The notes: generated by a model from the sequence alone, not told the origin. A DNA stretch of 64,000 nt from Neisseria weaveri (GCF_900638685.1 NZ_LR134533.1:868001-932000), one strand, 5' to 3'. Counted from the stretch's first letter, positions 1-10,503 are shown. Translations and numbers: made by a program.

Positions 1-1537
<1,537 letters not shown>

Positions 1538-1610
1538 AATCTCTAACTTTTTAACTTCTGGTCTGCTTCAAAGAAACCGACAAAAATTTTATCTTGTCTG
1601 TTTTTGTCGC

Positions 1611-1665
1611 AGTGTGAGGCTCAATTGCACTCACACTTATCGGTAATCTGTTTGTTAAAGAGCGG
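1611..1665 (-). promoter_or_regulatory. rRNA leader antitermination boxA and stem-loop
   Basis: Read on the minus strand, GCTCTTTAACAAA (about 1651-1664) matches the bacterial rRNA boxA antiterminator. It is followed by a stem-loop with arms GTGTGAG (1630-1636) and CTCACAC (1612-1618), which sits in the boxB position. The order promoter, boxA, stem, 16S is what an rRNA operon leader should look like. The roles are inferred from this arrangement. Confidence 0.75.
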
Positions 1666-1671
1666 AGCAGA

Positions 1672-1699
1672 ATTATACACCACCAAAACATCTTGTCAA
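1672..1699 (-). promoter_or_regulatory. rRNA operon promoter
   Basis: On the minus strand a perfect -35 TTGACA (complement of 1694-1699) and a perfect -10 TATAAT (complement of 1672-1677) are separated by 16 bp, the usual spacing of strong rRNA P1 promoters. A GC-containing discriminator (TCTGCTCCGCTC) follows. It points directly into the boxA leader of the 16S gene. Confidence 0.85.
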
Positions 1700-2036
1700 T
1701 ACCCGGCCTCAAAAAACTTAAAACCAATCATCAACTGTGGTATAATCTTCTGTTCTTTTTGCTTCACCGCGTCAGCAGCGAAGAACCGAACTATACGCCA
1801 ACAAAAAACAATCGTCAACCAAAAAAACGGAAAATCCCTTCCTTAAATATTTAACTTGTTATTTTATATTTAAATTTAATTAATAATTCACATTCATTTT
1901 TAAATTTATTTCTACAGTTTTACTTCAATTACTTTGGTAATTTAGACAATCATCATTCGACACTTAATTAAATATAGATTATACAAAGGATGATTTGGTA
2001 TGATTTGTGCCAAAATGTTTCTTTGGGATTTTGAAT
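1700..2036. other. AT-rich spacer between rRNA promoter and thrB
   Basis: The 337 bp between the divergent rRNA promoter and thrB are very AT-rich, especially 1840-1990. No gene, tRNA or DUS pair is visible. The A/T tracts upstream of the rRNA -35 could serve as an UP-type element, but this is only a guess from composition. A thrB promoter presumably lies in the right half; I could not choose one with confidence. Confidence 0.5.
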
Positions 2037-2981
2037 ATGTCTGTTTATACAATGGTATCGGATGATGATATTAAATCGTTTCTAGATTTATATGATTTAG
2101 GGGCATTTATATCTTTGCAAGGTATTGCTCAAGGTATTACAAATAGCAATTATTTCTTAACCACAGCTTCCGGTCGTTTTGTTTTAACCATTTTCGAAGC
2201 GCTGAAACAAGAAGAATTACCTTTTTTCTTACTGCTTAAACAGCACTTAAGCAAACAAGGTGTTGCCTGTCCTAAGCCTATACAAAAAAAAGACGGTCAC
2301 TTTGACTCTACATTATTGGGCAAACCCGCATGCTTAGTCTCTTGCCTCAAAGGGAGTGACACAAGTTGGCCGTCTGAAACACAATGCTTTAATGTCGGTG
2401 CCATGTTGGCCAAGATGCACATAGCAGGTCAAGATTTTCCAATTAAAATGGAGAATCCCCGAGGACATCAATGGTGGTATGATGCTAGCAAAAAGCTTGA
2501 AACTGTTATGGATGAGCAAGACTCCTTACTGCTACAGGAAGAGATTTCTTTTTTAAGCAAATTTCAAGATCATAAACTTCCCTCGGGCATTATTCACGCA
2601 GATTTATTTAAAGATAATGTGTTACTTGATGGAGAAAAGGTAGCAGGATTTATTGATTTTTACTATGCCTGCCATGGCAACTTCATGTACGACCTAGCTA
2701 TTGCCGTAAACGATTGGGCAAGAACTTCCGAAAACACACTCAATAAAGACTTGGAACGTGCTTTCTTGGAAGGATATGAAAGTATCCGAGCTATTTCTAA
2801 TGAGGAAAAACAATATTATCCAATTGCACAACGCGCCGGGTGCATCCGGTTTTGGGTTTCCCGATTGCTGGACTTCCACTTTCCTGTCGAGGGCGAGTTA
2901 ACTTTTATTAAAGATCCTAACGCCTTTAGGGATTTACTGCTAAATCTACGTTCACAATCCGAACTCAATAATTCTAAGTAA
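2037..2981 (+). CDS. thrB: Homoserine kinase
   Basis: A 314-residue protein of the aminoglycoside-phosphotransferase-fold type of homoserine kinase, which phosphorylates L-homoserine in threonine biosynthesis. The N-terminus [16 protein letters not shown] is typical of this family, and so is the glycine-rich stretch [12 protein letters not shown] (about 30-41). The kinase catalytic loop HADLFKDNV (about 187-195) and metal-binding DFYYA (about 207-211) are intact. I start at ATG 2037; an in-frame GTG at 2007 would add ten residues the family does not have. It is the wild-type length for this family. The gene is followed directly by the left end of the IS copy at 2997, so its own terminator may have been lost. 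Confidence 0.93.
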   Translation: MSVYTMVSDDDIKSFLDLYDLGAFISLQGIAQGITNSNYFLTTASGRFVLTIFEALKQEELPFFLLLKQHLSKQGVACPKPIQKKDGHFDSTLLGKPACLVSCLKGSDTSWPSETQCFNVGAMLAKMHIAGQDFPIKMENPRGHQWWYDASKKLETVMDEQDSLLLQEEISFLSKFQDHKLPSGIIHADLFKDNVLLDGEKVAGFIDFYYACHGNFMYDLAIAVNDWARTSENTLNKDLERAFLEGYESIRAISNEEKQYYPIAQRAGCIRFWVSRLLDFHFPVEGELTFIKDPNAFRDLLLNLRSQSELNNSK

Positions 2982-2996
2982 TAAAAATCGCAGCCT

Positions 2997-4195
2997 GAAA
3001 CCTTTGCAAAATTCCCCGCAATCCCCTAAATTCCCTCCCAAGACATTTAGGGGATTTTTCATGAGCACCTTCTTTCAGCAAACCGCCCAAGCTATGATTG
3101 CAAACACATCGGCCGCTTCCCCCTGTTGAAGTTGGAGCAGGTGATTGATTGGCAACCGATCGAGCATTACCTCAACCATCAAAGAACCCGTTACCTTCGA
3201 GACCACCGCGGTCGTCCAGCTTATCCCCTGCTGTCCATGTTCAAAGCCGTTTTACTCGGCCAATGGCACAGCCTTTCCGATCCCGAACTCGAACACAGCC
3301 TCATTACCCGCATCGATTTCCATCTGTTTTGCCGTTTTGACGAACTGAGCATCCCCGATCACAGCACCTTATGCCGTTACCGCAACCGGCCGGCGCAAGA
3401 CAACACCTTGGCCGAATTACTGGATCTGATTAACCGCCAACTGACTGACAAGGGTTTAAAAGTAGAGAAAGCATCCGCCGCCATCGTTGACGCTACCATT
3501 ATTCAGACGGCCGGCGGCAAACAGCGTCAGGCCATAGAAGTGGATGACGAAGGGAAGGTCAACAGCCAAACCACACCGAGTAAAGACAGCGATGCCCGTT
3601 GGGTAAAGAAAGACGGCCGCTTCCATCCGGGCTACAAACAACATACCCGTACCGATGCGGAAGGCTATATTGAGAAACTGCACATCACTGCCGCCAATGC
3701 CCATGAGTGCAAACACCTGCTGCCTTTGTTGGAAGGCCTAGTCAAAGGCACGACTGTCTATGCCGATAAAGGCTACGACAGTATGGAAAACCGGCAACAT
3801 CTGGAAGAACATCAGTTGCGGGACGGCATCATGTGCAAATCCCACCGCAACCGGCCGCTGACGGAAGCGCAAACCAAACGTAACCGACACTTATCGAAAA
3901 CCCGTTATGTGGTCGAACAAAGCTTTGGTACGTTGCACCGCAAATTCCGCTATGGACGGGCAGCCTATTTCGGGTTGGGCAAAGTGAGGGCGCAAAGCCA
4001 CCTGAAGGCGATGTGTGTGAACCTGTTGAAGGCGGCCAACAGGCTACGTGCGCCTGTTGCCATCTGAAAGGCAGCTCAGATACCCGATTATCGGGTATTT
4101 GAGGGGAATAAAGGGGATATTTAGAACGGAAAACAGCCGAAATCCTGTGTTTGGGTTTCGGCTGTTGGGTAAAGGGGCTATTTTGCAAAGGTCTC
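2997..4195 (+). mobile_element. IS1106-like insertion sequence (IS5 family), copy 1
   Basis: A 1199-bp element nearly identical to the copy at 43205-44404. The right end ...TTTTGCAAAGGTCTC (to 4195) is the inverted repeat of the left end GAAACCTTTGCAAAA (from 2997), which carries one mismatch to the GAGACC of copy 2. It holds one transposase frame and two small hairpins after it (4078-4097 ATACCCGATTATCGGGTAT; 4132-4166 ACAGCCGAAA/TTTCGGCTGT). The immediate flanks are AGCCT on the left and GGCCT on the right: similar but not identical, so a clean target duplication is not shown. One base is missing in the transposase, so this copy cannot move by itself. Confidence 0.92.
3061..4067 (+). pseudogene. 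Frameshifted IS5-family transposase
   Basis: The original start ATG at 3061 reads MSTFFQQTAQAMIA and then hits a stop at 3127 because one C is missing near 3101 (copy 2 reads ATTGCCAAACAC, this copy ATTGCAAACAC). From about 3126 the downstream frame is open and gives 313 residues almost the same as the copy-2 transposase. That part includes the DDE-domain elements IVDATIIQTAGG, TTVYADKGYDS and RYVVEQSFGTLHR. It could only be translated from a weak internal start, which would lack the N-terminus. Substitutions relative to copy 2 are clustered (3612-3640, 3742-3752, 3950-4000) rather than evenly spread, which suggests mosaic history. Confidence 0.9.
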
Positions 4196-4242
4196 GGCCT
4201 TTTTATATGAATAAACTCAATTATTCGAACTTACCTGATTAA

Positions 4243-5409
4243 CTATTTGCTGTTACGGGCATATTTTTCAAAAATATCATCAATTAATCTATCTGCTTGT
4301 GCCCAATCAATACCCGGCAATTCCTGCACATAAGACTGATTAGGAACTTCTACCAGCATTTTTGCAGAACCATCTTTAATGGCAGTATTTATGGTGACAT
4401 TCATACTCAAACCGGATTTGAGTGGATAAGCCTGCAATTCTTTTTGCTGTAACGCAATACGAACAGAAATTAATGACATCTCAGGCAGCTTTTTTTGCTT
4501 TAAATGATGATTACTGGAAAAACCAACTACCTTCCCTGTATAGACAATTTCGCTACCATATAAGTCTGCCGTAATCTCTGCAGCCTGCCCCATTCTGACT
4601 TGACTCAGTTGTTTGGGATTTAAAAATGCATTAACCCACAAGCCCTGTTGGGCAAACAGCTTCATAACAGGTTCGCCAGCCGAAATTCTTTGCCCCGCCT
4701 GAATCCCATATACACTAACCTGCCCGTCTATAGGGGCTCTAATTTGCGTATATTGGAGATTTAGCCAAGCTTTTTTCAAATTATTGACAGCTGCTTGAAT
4801 TTCGGGCTGATTACGTATACCAAGCCCACCTGAAAAACCCGTTTTCTTGGCTTGCTCTTCTGCTTCAGCAATTCTTAAAGATGCTTGGGCTTGCACTACC
4901 GCCGCTCTTGCATGGCTCAATTCTTCGTTTGAAATCGCCTCCGTTCCCAATAATGATTCACGACGACGCAAATTGGCTTGAGCTCTTGCCAGATCTGCCT
5001 TATGGGCCAAAACATTAGCTCTCAATTTCGACAAAGAAGCTGTTTTACCTTTATTCGCCTGTATTTCTTTAATCAAAACATTTTGAGCATCTTCATAGGC
5101 CGTCTGAAATTCCGTGTCATCCAATACCAATAACAAATCATTCTTTTTAACCTTACTTCCGTCATTCGCAACAATTTTTTTCACCACTCCGGATGCCTGG
5201 GGAATTACATAGGCAGAAGGGCCTGCAACATAGGCTTTATGGGTCGAGGCTTTATTTTTTTCCATCAAAAAATAATAAAGCACAATACCCAAACCTATTG
5301 CTATCGCCAACAAAACTGTAACTGCAAAACTGCGTTTTGAAGAAGATACGCTTTTTCTTGATTGCTTATAATCAAATTGAGAAGAATTTTTACCCGAATT
5401 CGAATCCAT
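4243..5409 (-). CDS. emrA: EmrA/FarA-like membrane fusion protein of an MFS efflux pump
   Basis: A 388-residue HlyD-family periplasmic adaptor that would link an inner-membrane MFS pump to an outer-membrane channel and export drugs or fatty acids. There is a cytoplasmic N-tail, one membrane segment (about 27-48), a lipoyl half-motif (VIPQASGVVKKIVANDGSKVKKND, about 67-92), a long alpha-hairpin (about 100-215), the second lipoyl half (RAPIDGQVSVYGIQAGQRISAG) and a beta-barrel. It is third in an emrR/outer-membrane-factor/emrA operon. The partner emrB, normally the next gene, is not present: after the stop come only 47 bp and then the right end of IS copy 1. FarA of gonococcus is the closest named neisserial relative that I know; the EmrR-type neighbour favours the emr name. 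Confidence 0.85.
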   Translation of the reverse strand: MDSNSGKNSSQFDYKQSRKSVSSSKRSFAVTVLLAIAIGLGIVLYYFLMEKNKASTHKAYVAGPSAYVIPQASGVVKKIVANDGSKVKKNDLLLVLDDTEFQTAYEDAQNVLIKEIQANKGKTASLSKLRANVLAHKADLARAQANLRRRESLLGTEAISNEELSHARAAVVQAQASLRIAEAEEQAKKTGFSGGLGIRNQPEIQAAVNNLKKAWLNLQYTQIRAPIDGQVSVYGIQAGQRISAGEPVMKLFAQQGLWVNAFLNPKQLSQVRMGQAAEITADLYGSEIVYTGKVVGFSSNHHLKQKKLPEMSLISVRIALQQKELQAYPLKSGLSMNVTINTAIKDGSAKMLVEVPNQSYVQELPGIDWAQADRLIDDIFEKYARNSK

Positions 5410-5478
5410 ATTTAATGTCTCCTAGGATTACATTCAGTTTTTTTAATAAATTTATTGAACGCAGATGTCAATAGTAAA

Positions 5479-6792
5479 TCAGAAGCTGCCGCCCAACTGT
5501 AAATACAAATTGCTCCATGACTGAAGCAACTCTTTTCTCGTATCCACCAACTTCATCTTGAGCGTTAATGCTTCGGCCTGATATTTGTCATAAGCCAATT
5601 TGTTTTCCAACCCTGCCTGAAAACGCTGCTGCAACAAACGCACCCTCTTTTCTGCACTACCCAATACCTGAATTTGAAGTTTTTCCTGATATTTCAACAT
5701 ATTGTATTCATTAACAGCATCTGTAGCAACACGCATTGCATTCAGCACTACTTGTTCGTAGTGCGAAATTTGTTCGTTATAAGGCATTCTTTTTAACTGC
5801 TGCCACAACTTACCGCTTTCTGCCGACTGCCTGTTATTTACAGAATCCCCATCAGAATATACATGTTCAGTAAAATCAAATTTATTCTGCTGGTTTAATA
5901 ATATATCCGATGTTGAATTCCAATTTTTAGACACTTTCAACAAATCCTTATTATGCTGTTTTCCTTTTAACAAGACTTGTTGGAATAAAGCAATATCAGG
6001 TCGCTGCGACAATAAACCTACTTTAATCTTGGCAACATTCAATTCAGACGGCAAAACCTGCTTTTTCGGTTGGAAATCATATAAAGAATGCGGCGGCAAT
6101 CCACACAAAACAGCCAAGCTATGTCTAATCGACATTACCTTGCGTTCAAGCCCGATACTCTCAACCAACATTTGTTGATAACGGGTTTCTTCCGCATAAA
6201 GCTCATTACTTGCCATAATTCCTGCATTGCGGCGTTGTTGCAATAGTTTTTGATTGTCTTTTGACAAAGCCATCTGCATTTTCAGCAGCCTCTGCTTCTC
6301 CATTAAAGCCTGCCATTCTGTGTATTTCGAAAAAACAGTATGCGCCATAAGCTGGCGCAATTGCAGGTATTCGTAAAACCAGGCTGCCTGTTGTGCAGAA
6401 GATACTTGAAAATAAGCATTATCCTGCTTGGAAAAAGCTAAAAAAGTTTGCTGATCGATTTTTTCAGACGACACACTCTGATGACCGGTCAAACCGCCTT
6501 TCGGCACAGTAATATCGACAATTTCAAAATTCGGCATGATTTCTGCCTGCTGCAGGCGCATTTTCATCAGCCGGATATCCTGAGCCCCAAATAAAGCCCG
6601 TTCAACCAATCTATTGAGTGATTTATCTTTTAACGGAACCCACCATCCTCTTTCCGAAGACAACATGGCATTTTTATCAAGCAAAAAATGCGCCGCTGAT
6701 TCCTCCAACGGCGCAGGTTTATTGTTTGATGCACATGCAGTCAAAAGGGACAGCGCCAATATTCCCGCGCCGAATGCCAATGAATACTTCAT
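5479..6792 (-). CDS. Outer-membrane efflux lipoprotein (NodT/TolC family)
   Basis: A 437-residue outer-membrane factor. The chosen start MKYSLAFGAGILALSLLTAC gives a lipoprotein signal with lipobox LLTA-C and a lipidated Cys at about residue 20; an upstream TTG/ATG would place 11 residues in front of the signal. The rest is long amphipathic helix in two repeats, as in TolC-type channels, with the usual family phrases (NAGIMASNELYAEETRYQQ and RFQAGLENKLAYDKYQAE, both after the central helices). It is rather diverged from MtrE of the same window, so it is probably a dedicated channel for the EmrA system. It lies 48 bp after emrR and 69 bp before emrA, one transcription unit. Confidence 0.82.
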   Translation of the reverse strand: MKYSLAFGAGILALSLLTACASNNKPAPLEESAAHFLLDKNAMLSSERGWWVPLKDKSLNRLVERALFGAQDIRLMKMRLQQAEIMPNFEIVDITVPKGGLTGHQSVSSEKIDQQTFLAFSKQDNAYFQVSSAQQAAWFYEYLQLRQLMAHTVFSKYTEWQALMEKQRLLKMQMALSKDNQKLLQQRRNAGIMASNELYAEETRYQQMLVESIGLERKVMSIRHSLAVLCGLPPHSLYDFQPKKQVLPSELNVAKIKVGLLSQRPDIALFQQVLLKGKQHNKDLLKVSKNWNSTSDILLNQQNKFDFTEHVYSDGDSVNNRQSAESGKLWQQLKRMPYNEQISHYEQVVLNAMRVATDAVNEYNMLKYQEKLQIQVLGSAEKRVRLLQQRFQAGLENKLAYDKYQAEALTLKMKLVDTRKELLQSWSNLYLQLGGSF

Positions 6793-6840
6793 CGCAACTA
6801 CCCTGAATAAATTGGTAATTATCACATCCTAAAGTCAGAA

Positions 6841-7335
6841 TCAATTGCCCAATTTAGTTAACAATTGGGTTAACAGATCTTCCAAGCGGTCGTATTCTTC
6901 TTCAGAGAAATTATTCCAAACCTCGCCGCTGTTGCTGGAAACTTTAGGCCAAACCTGACGAATAAACGATTCGCCATCTTCAGTCAATTTTAAAACGATT
7001 TGACGACGGTCTTGCTGGTTGATATGACGCTCAACCCAACCCTTTTCAACCATTTCATCCGACAAGCGTGTTGCGCTGGTACGGGTCAGATCCATCAAAT
7101 CACTTAAGCGGGACGGCAAGATTTCGCTATTCGGGCTTGCATAGACAGCCATCATAGCAAACCACAGGTTTTCATTAATGCCGAATTCTTTCAAGCCTTC
7201 GTTTAAGTGCCCGCTCAAACGCTCTGTTACGATACGGAGCAAACGTGCCAATTGAGCTTGCTGAGTAGAGAAACCTGGCAATCTCTGAGAAATAAGATTC
7301 AATACATCATTGAGTTCGTTTTGTGAAAATTTCAT
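6841..7335 (-). CDS. emrR: MarR-family repressor, EmrR/MprA type
   Basis: A 164-residue winged-helix regulator. The phrase FGINENLWFAMMAVYASPNSEILPSRLSDLMDLTRTSATRLSDEMVEKGWVERHINQQDRRQ contains the DNA-recognition helix (RTSATRLSDEM) and the wing (NQQDRRQIVLKLTEDG). Both resemble E. coli EmrR more than the neisserial FarR. It opens the efflux operon and would repress it until an effector such as a drug or uncoupler binds. I start at ATG 7335; an in-frame TTG at 7353 is less likely. The 400-bp AT-rich region upstream should hold its promoter and operator. Confidence 0.88.
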   Translation of the reverse strand: MKFSQNELNDVLNLISQRLPGFSTQQAQLARLLRIVTERLSGHLNEGLKEFGINENLWFAMMAVYASPNSEILPSRLSDLMDLTRTSATRLSDEMVEKGWVERHINQQDRRQIVLKLTEDGESFIRQVWPKVSSNSGEVWNNFSEEEYDRLEDLLTQLLTKLGN

Positions 7336-7742
7336 TATTTTGTTCTCAACCAAATAAAATGCTATTTAAATATTATGTCTTTATTTATAAGACGTTACCC
7401 ATAATATGACTCTTAGATTTAAACCGAACGTTTAAAAATATTCAGCTTATCTCTTGACTGATATATTAAACAAAATGGTCAATTAAATTACTAAAACCAG
7501 ACAATCGGCTTACAGTCATTACAAACGGCTTATTAGTGGTTTGAGATAACAACAAACCAGCCAACGGGCTATTATTGATACCGATTATCTTCATTTACAG
7601 ACACTAAATTTTATTTTGATAACAAATCTCCAATAATTTGTGTCCCAAACATGACTTGAAAACCAAAACAACACATAAAAAACAAAAAACTCCTAATTTA
7701 TGCAATACAAAATAATTTTCTTGAATTAAAATAGCGTTTTCT
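7336..7742. other. AT-rich divergent intergenic region emrR/queF
   Basis: About 400 bp between two divergent transcription units. No gene of convincing length, DUS or RNA is visible before the riboswitch. It contains a TTGAC...GTCAA inverted repeat (about 7454-7482) that could be an operator, and a -10-like TAAAAT (7727-7732) suitably placed ahead of the riboswitch. Both are weak suggestions. Efflux and queF promoters must lie here. Confidence 0.4.
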
Positions 7743-7782
7743 ACTGTGGTTCGAAAACCTCCCACATTAAAAAACTAAGGAA
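7743..7782 (+). promoter_or_regulatory. preQ1-I riboswitch
   Basis: Directly upstream of queF the sequence ACTGTGGTTCGAAAACCT followed by CCCACATTAAAAAACTAAGG matches the minimal preQ1-I aptamer. P1 is GTGG/CCAC (7746-7749 with 7762-7765). The loop carries the conserved TTCG and CCTCC. The A-rich tail AAAAAACTAAGGA can fold back into a pseudoknot. The AAGGA at the end of the tail is also the Shine-Dalgarno of queF (ATG 7789), so ligand binding should hide it and stop translation when preQ1 is plentiful. The family assignment is by eye; the match in order and spacing is very good. Confidence 0.9.
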
Positions 7783-7788
7783 TTGATT

Positions 7789-8262
7789 ATGACCCGCAAT
7801 ACCGAAGAATTGTCCGGACTTACACTGCTCGGCAATCAAAACACCTTATATAAGACAAGCTACGCTCCAGAAGTTCTGGAAACATTTGAAAATAAACATT
7901 TAGATAATGATTATTTTGTAAAATTTATTTGCCCGGAGTTCACCAGTTTATGCCCGATGACCGGACAGCCGGATTTCGCAACCATCCATATCCGTTACAT
8001 TCCGGATATTAAAATGGTTGAAAGCAAGTCTTTAAAACTTTATCTATTCAGCTTCCGCAACCATGGGGACTTTCATGAAGATTGTGTCAACATTATCATG
8101 AAAGACTTAATCAGAATCATGCAGCCGAAATACATCGAAGTGTTCGGCGAATTCACACCCAGAGGCGGTATCGCCATCCATCCTTTTGCCAATTACGGAA
8201 AGCCGGAAACCGGCTTTGAAGCATTGGCACGCGAACGTCTGTTTGCGCACGATATGCAATAA
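7789..8262 (+). CDS. queF: NADPH-dependent 7-cyano-7-deazaguanine reductase
   Basis: A 157-residue unimodular QueF that reduces preQ0 to preQ1 in queuosine biosynthesis. The catalytic Cys is in [14 protein letters not shown] (Cys55) with the assisting Asp62. The NADPH-binding ESKSLKLY is at 78-85, followed by [12 protein letters not shown] start at ATG 7789, seven bases after the AAGGA that ends the preQ1 riboswitch; a TTG at 7783 would overlap the regulatory tail. It is followed by a DUS hairpin and then the transporter gene yhhQ, so both are part of one queuosine-precursor locus. Confidence 0.95.
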   Translation: MTRNTEELSGLTLLGNQNTLYKTSYAPEVLETFENKHLDNDYFVKFICPEFTSLCPMTGQPDFATIHIRYIPDIKMVESKSLKLYLFSFRNHGDFHEDCVNIIMKDLIRIMQPKYIEVFGEFTPRGGIAIHPFANYGKPETGFEALARERLFAHDMQ

Positions 8263-8305
8263 CTTGCTTTCTTAAATTAACAATTAAATAAGTATCCTTA
8301 TATTT

Positions 8306-8347
8306 TTCAGACGGCCTGTTATGCTGAAATATTTCAGGCCGTCTGAA
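8306..8347 (+). terminator. Inverted DUS hairpin after queF
   Basis: TTCAGACGGCCTG (8306-8318) and CAGGCCGTCTGAA (8335-8347) pair perfectly around a 16-base loop and are followed by CATTTTT. In Neisseria such DUS pairs work both as uptake signals and as terminators or attenuators. It separates queF from yhhQ, so yhhQ may be expressed by read-through. Confidence 0.7.
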
Positions 8348-8369
8348 CATTTTTCCTGAAAGAAACACC

Positions 8370-9032
8370 ATGTATCGTTTTTCTACACAGCAACAGCACA
8401 AAGCTTTGCTTTGGCTGAGTTTTTTCCATATCCTCATTATTGCCGCCAGCAATTATCTCGTTCAGTTTCCGTTTGAATTATTCGGGTTCCACACGACATG
8501 GGGCGCATTTACTTTTCCCTTTATCTTTTTAACCACCGACCTAACCGTCCGCATTTTCGGCAGACAATTGGCCCGTAAAATTATTTTTTGGGTGATGTTT
8601 CCTGCGCTTTTGCTTTCTTATGTTGTGTCGGTTTTATTTACGGAAGGCAATTGGTCGGGCTGGCAGCAGCTTGCTGCGTTCAATACTTTTGTAGGCCGTA
8701 TCGCACTCGCCAGTTTCTGCGCCTATATTTTCGGGCAATTGCTGGATATCGCCGTTTTCGACCGTTTACGCCGTCTGAAATCTTGGTGGATCGCACCGAC
8801 TGCTTCAACATTCATCGGTAATGCTTTGGATACGCTGCTGTTTTTCGCTATCGCTTTTTACGCGAGCTCAGATGCGTTCATGGCAGAGCATTGGCCCGAA
8901 ATCGCTTTTGTGGATTATTTGTTCAAGCTGGCTATCTGTACGCTGTTTTTCGTACCGGCCTATGGTTTGCTGTTGAAGTTTTTAACTGTCAAACTGACTT
9001 CTTTAAACCATCCCAAACCTCAACCAAGCTGA
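8370..9032 (+). CDS. yhhQ: Queuosine-precursor transporter (YhhQ/VUT family)
   Basis: A 220-residue integral membrane protein of the YhhQ family, which imports preQ0/preQ1. It has about six hydrophobic segments. The family stretches NYLVQFPFELFGFHTTWGAFTFPFIFLTTDLTVR (about 28-61) and STFIGNALDTLLFFAIAF (about 148-165) are present with the polar TTDL and GNALDT residues inside membrane segments. It stands right after queF, the enzyme that makes preQ1, which agrees with a salvage role. ATG 8370 follows GAAAG with normal spacing. Confidence 0.88.
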   Translation: MYRFSTQQQHKALLWLSFFHILIIAASNYLVQFPFELFGFHTTWGAFTFPFIFLTTDLTVRIFGRQLARKIIFWVMFPALLLSYVVSVLFTEGNWSGWQQLAAFNTFVGRIALASFCAYIFGQLLDIAVFDRLRRLKSWWIAPTASTFIGNALDTLLFFAIAFYASSDAFMAEHWPEIAFVDYLFKLAICTLFFVPAYGLLLKFLTVKLTSLNHPKPQPS

Positions 9033-9054
9033 TGCCAACCTTTTTTAGGGCTAT

Positions 9055-9090
9055 AAAAAAGGCCGTCTGAAATTTTCAGACGGCCTTTTT
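9055..9090. terminator. Bidirectional DUS terminator between yhhQ and trkA
   Basis: AAAAAAGGCCGTCTGAAA and TTTCAGACGGCCTTTTT form a perfect hairpin with A and T tracts on both sides. It lies between the convergent yhhQ (plus) and trkA (minus), so it can end both transcripts. Confidence 0.85.
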
Positions 9091-9102
9091 AACAAACTAT
9101 AC

Positions 9103-10503
9103 TTAACCGAAGAAGCCCATTTTCACTTCTATCAGTTTTTCCAATTCTCTCAACACTCTGCGGCGGGATACGAAGAAAATAATATGGTCGCCATCTTCCA
9201 TAACAACATTTTCCTTATGTCCCATAATCACTTCGTCACCTCTAACTAAAGCGGCAAAATGGCAGCCGGAAGGCCATTTGATATCAGACACCCGACGCCC
9301 GACCAACGCGGACGTATGTTTGTCGCCATGCACAATTACCTCAATGGCCTCAGCCGTGCCGCGCCGCAACGGATGCACCGCCACTACGTCTCCTCGGCGA
9401 ACGTGAGCCAAAATCGAGCCGATGGTAATCAGATGGGGAGAAACCACAATATCGATTTTGTTACCTTCCAGCAAATCGACATAGCTGGAACGGTTCACAA
9501 TGGTAATAACGCGCTTGGCTCCTAAATTTTTTGCCAACAGGCTCGACATAATATTGTTTTCGTCATCATTGGTCAGTGCGCAGAAGACATCAATTTCATC
9601 AATATATTCTTCGGTCAGCAGGCTTTCGTCGGTTGCCGAACCGTTCAACACCAAGGCATTATCCAAATTTTCCGCCAACCACTCGGCACGGTGGTGGTTA
9701 AATTCGATAATCTTAATATCGTATTGCGATTCCATTTGCTTGGCCAAGCGGTAGCCGATATTACCGCCGCCGGCAATCATCACGCGGCGTGTTCTATGCT
9801 CGGTCGGACGCAGTTCACGCATAATGACTTTTACATTTTCCGCCGCTGCAACAAAACAAACTTCATCACCCTCGACAATCACGGTTTTCGCCGTCGGCAC
9901 AATCAAACGGTTATTGCGGTAGATCGCACTGATTTGGCAATCCACACCATCGGGCAAATGGCTGTTGATTTGCGAAATTTCCTTGTTAACCAGCAAACCG
10001 CCATGGTGTGCCTGCAGAATAACCATACAGGCTTTTTCATCGGCAAAACGCAAAACCTGCAAAGCACTGGTATAGCTCAGCAACCCGGCCAAACGCTCGG
10101 TAACCAACTGCTCCGGGCTGATGGATTCGGTAACCTGAAACCAAGACAAAGCATCGCCGACACCGCCGTCTTCGGTTGCAAATTCCAAATAATCGGAAGA
10201 GCGGACCCTTGCCAAGCGGCTTGGAATATTGAATAAGTCTCCGGCAATCTTACAGGCTACCAGATTGGTTTCATCGCTTCGCGTCAATGCCAGCAGCAAA
10301 TCCGCATCACCAGCTCCCGCTTTTTCCAGCACCACGGGAGAAGCACCATTACCCTGAATGGTTTGCACATCCAACCTGCTGCTCAAGTGCCGCAACGCAT
10401 TTTCATCAATATCGATAATCGTCACATCGTTATTCGGCATGGCTGCAAGATTCTGCGCCACCGTCGAACCGACCTGACCGCTACCCAAAATCAGTATTTT
10501 CAT
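9103..10503 (-). CDS. trkA: Trk potassium uptake regulatory subunit
   Basis: A 466-residue peripheral membrane protein that binds NAD(H) and gates the TrkH/TrkG potassium channel. It has two complete RCK modules. The first Rossmann motif is MKILILGSGQVGSTVAQ at the N-terminus with the acidic end TIIDIDE. The second is MIAGGGNIGYRLAKQ (about 235-249) with IIEFN. Each is followed by a TrkA-C domain. ATG 10503 is chosen because the Rossmann strand begins at once; an upstream start adds six residues without support. The channel partner is not in the window. Length fits full TrkA (about 458). Confidence 0.95.
   Translation of the reverse strand: MKILILGSGQVGSTVAQNLAAMPNNDVTIIDIDENALRHLSSRLDVQTIQGNGASPVVLEKAGAGDADLLLALTRSDETNLVACKIAGDLFNIPSRLARVRSSDYLEFATEDGGVGDALSWFQVTESISPEQLVTERLAGLLSYTSALQVLRFADEKACMVILQAHHGGLLVNKEISQINSHLPDGVDCQISAIYRNNRLIVPTAKTVIVEGDEVCFVAAAENVKVIMRELRPTEHRTRRVMIAGGGNIGYRLAKQMESQYDIKIIEFNHHRAEWLAENLDNALVLNGSATDESLLTEEYIDEIDVFCALTNDDENNIMSSLLAKNLGAKRVITIVNRSSYVDLLEGNKIDIVVSPHLITIGSILAHVRRGDVVAVHPLRRGTAEAIEVIVHGDKHTSALVGRRVSDIKWPSGCHFAALVRGDEVIMGHKENVVMEDGDHIIFFVSRRRVLRELEKLIEVKMGFFG

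Noticed and set aside
2007-2036. Earlier GTG start for thrB
   Set aside because: It adds ten residues unlike the family, while ATG 2037 gives the standard N-terminus.
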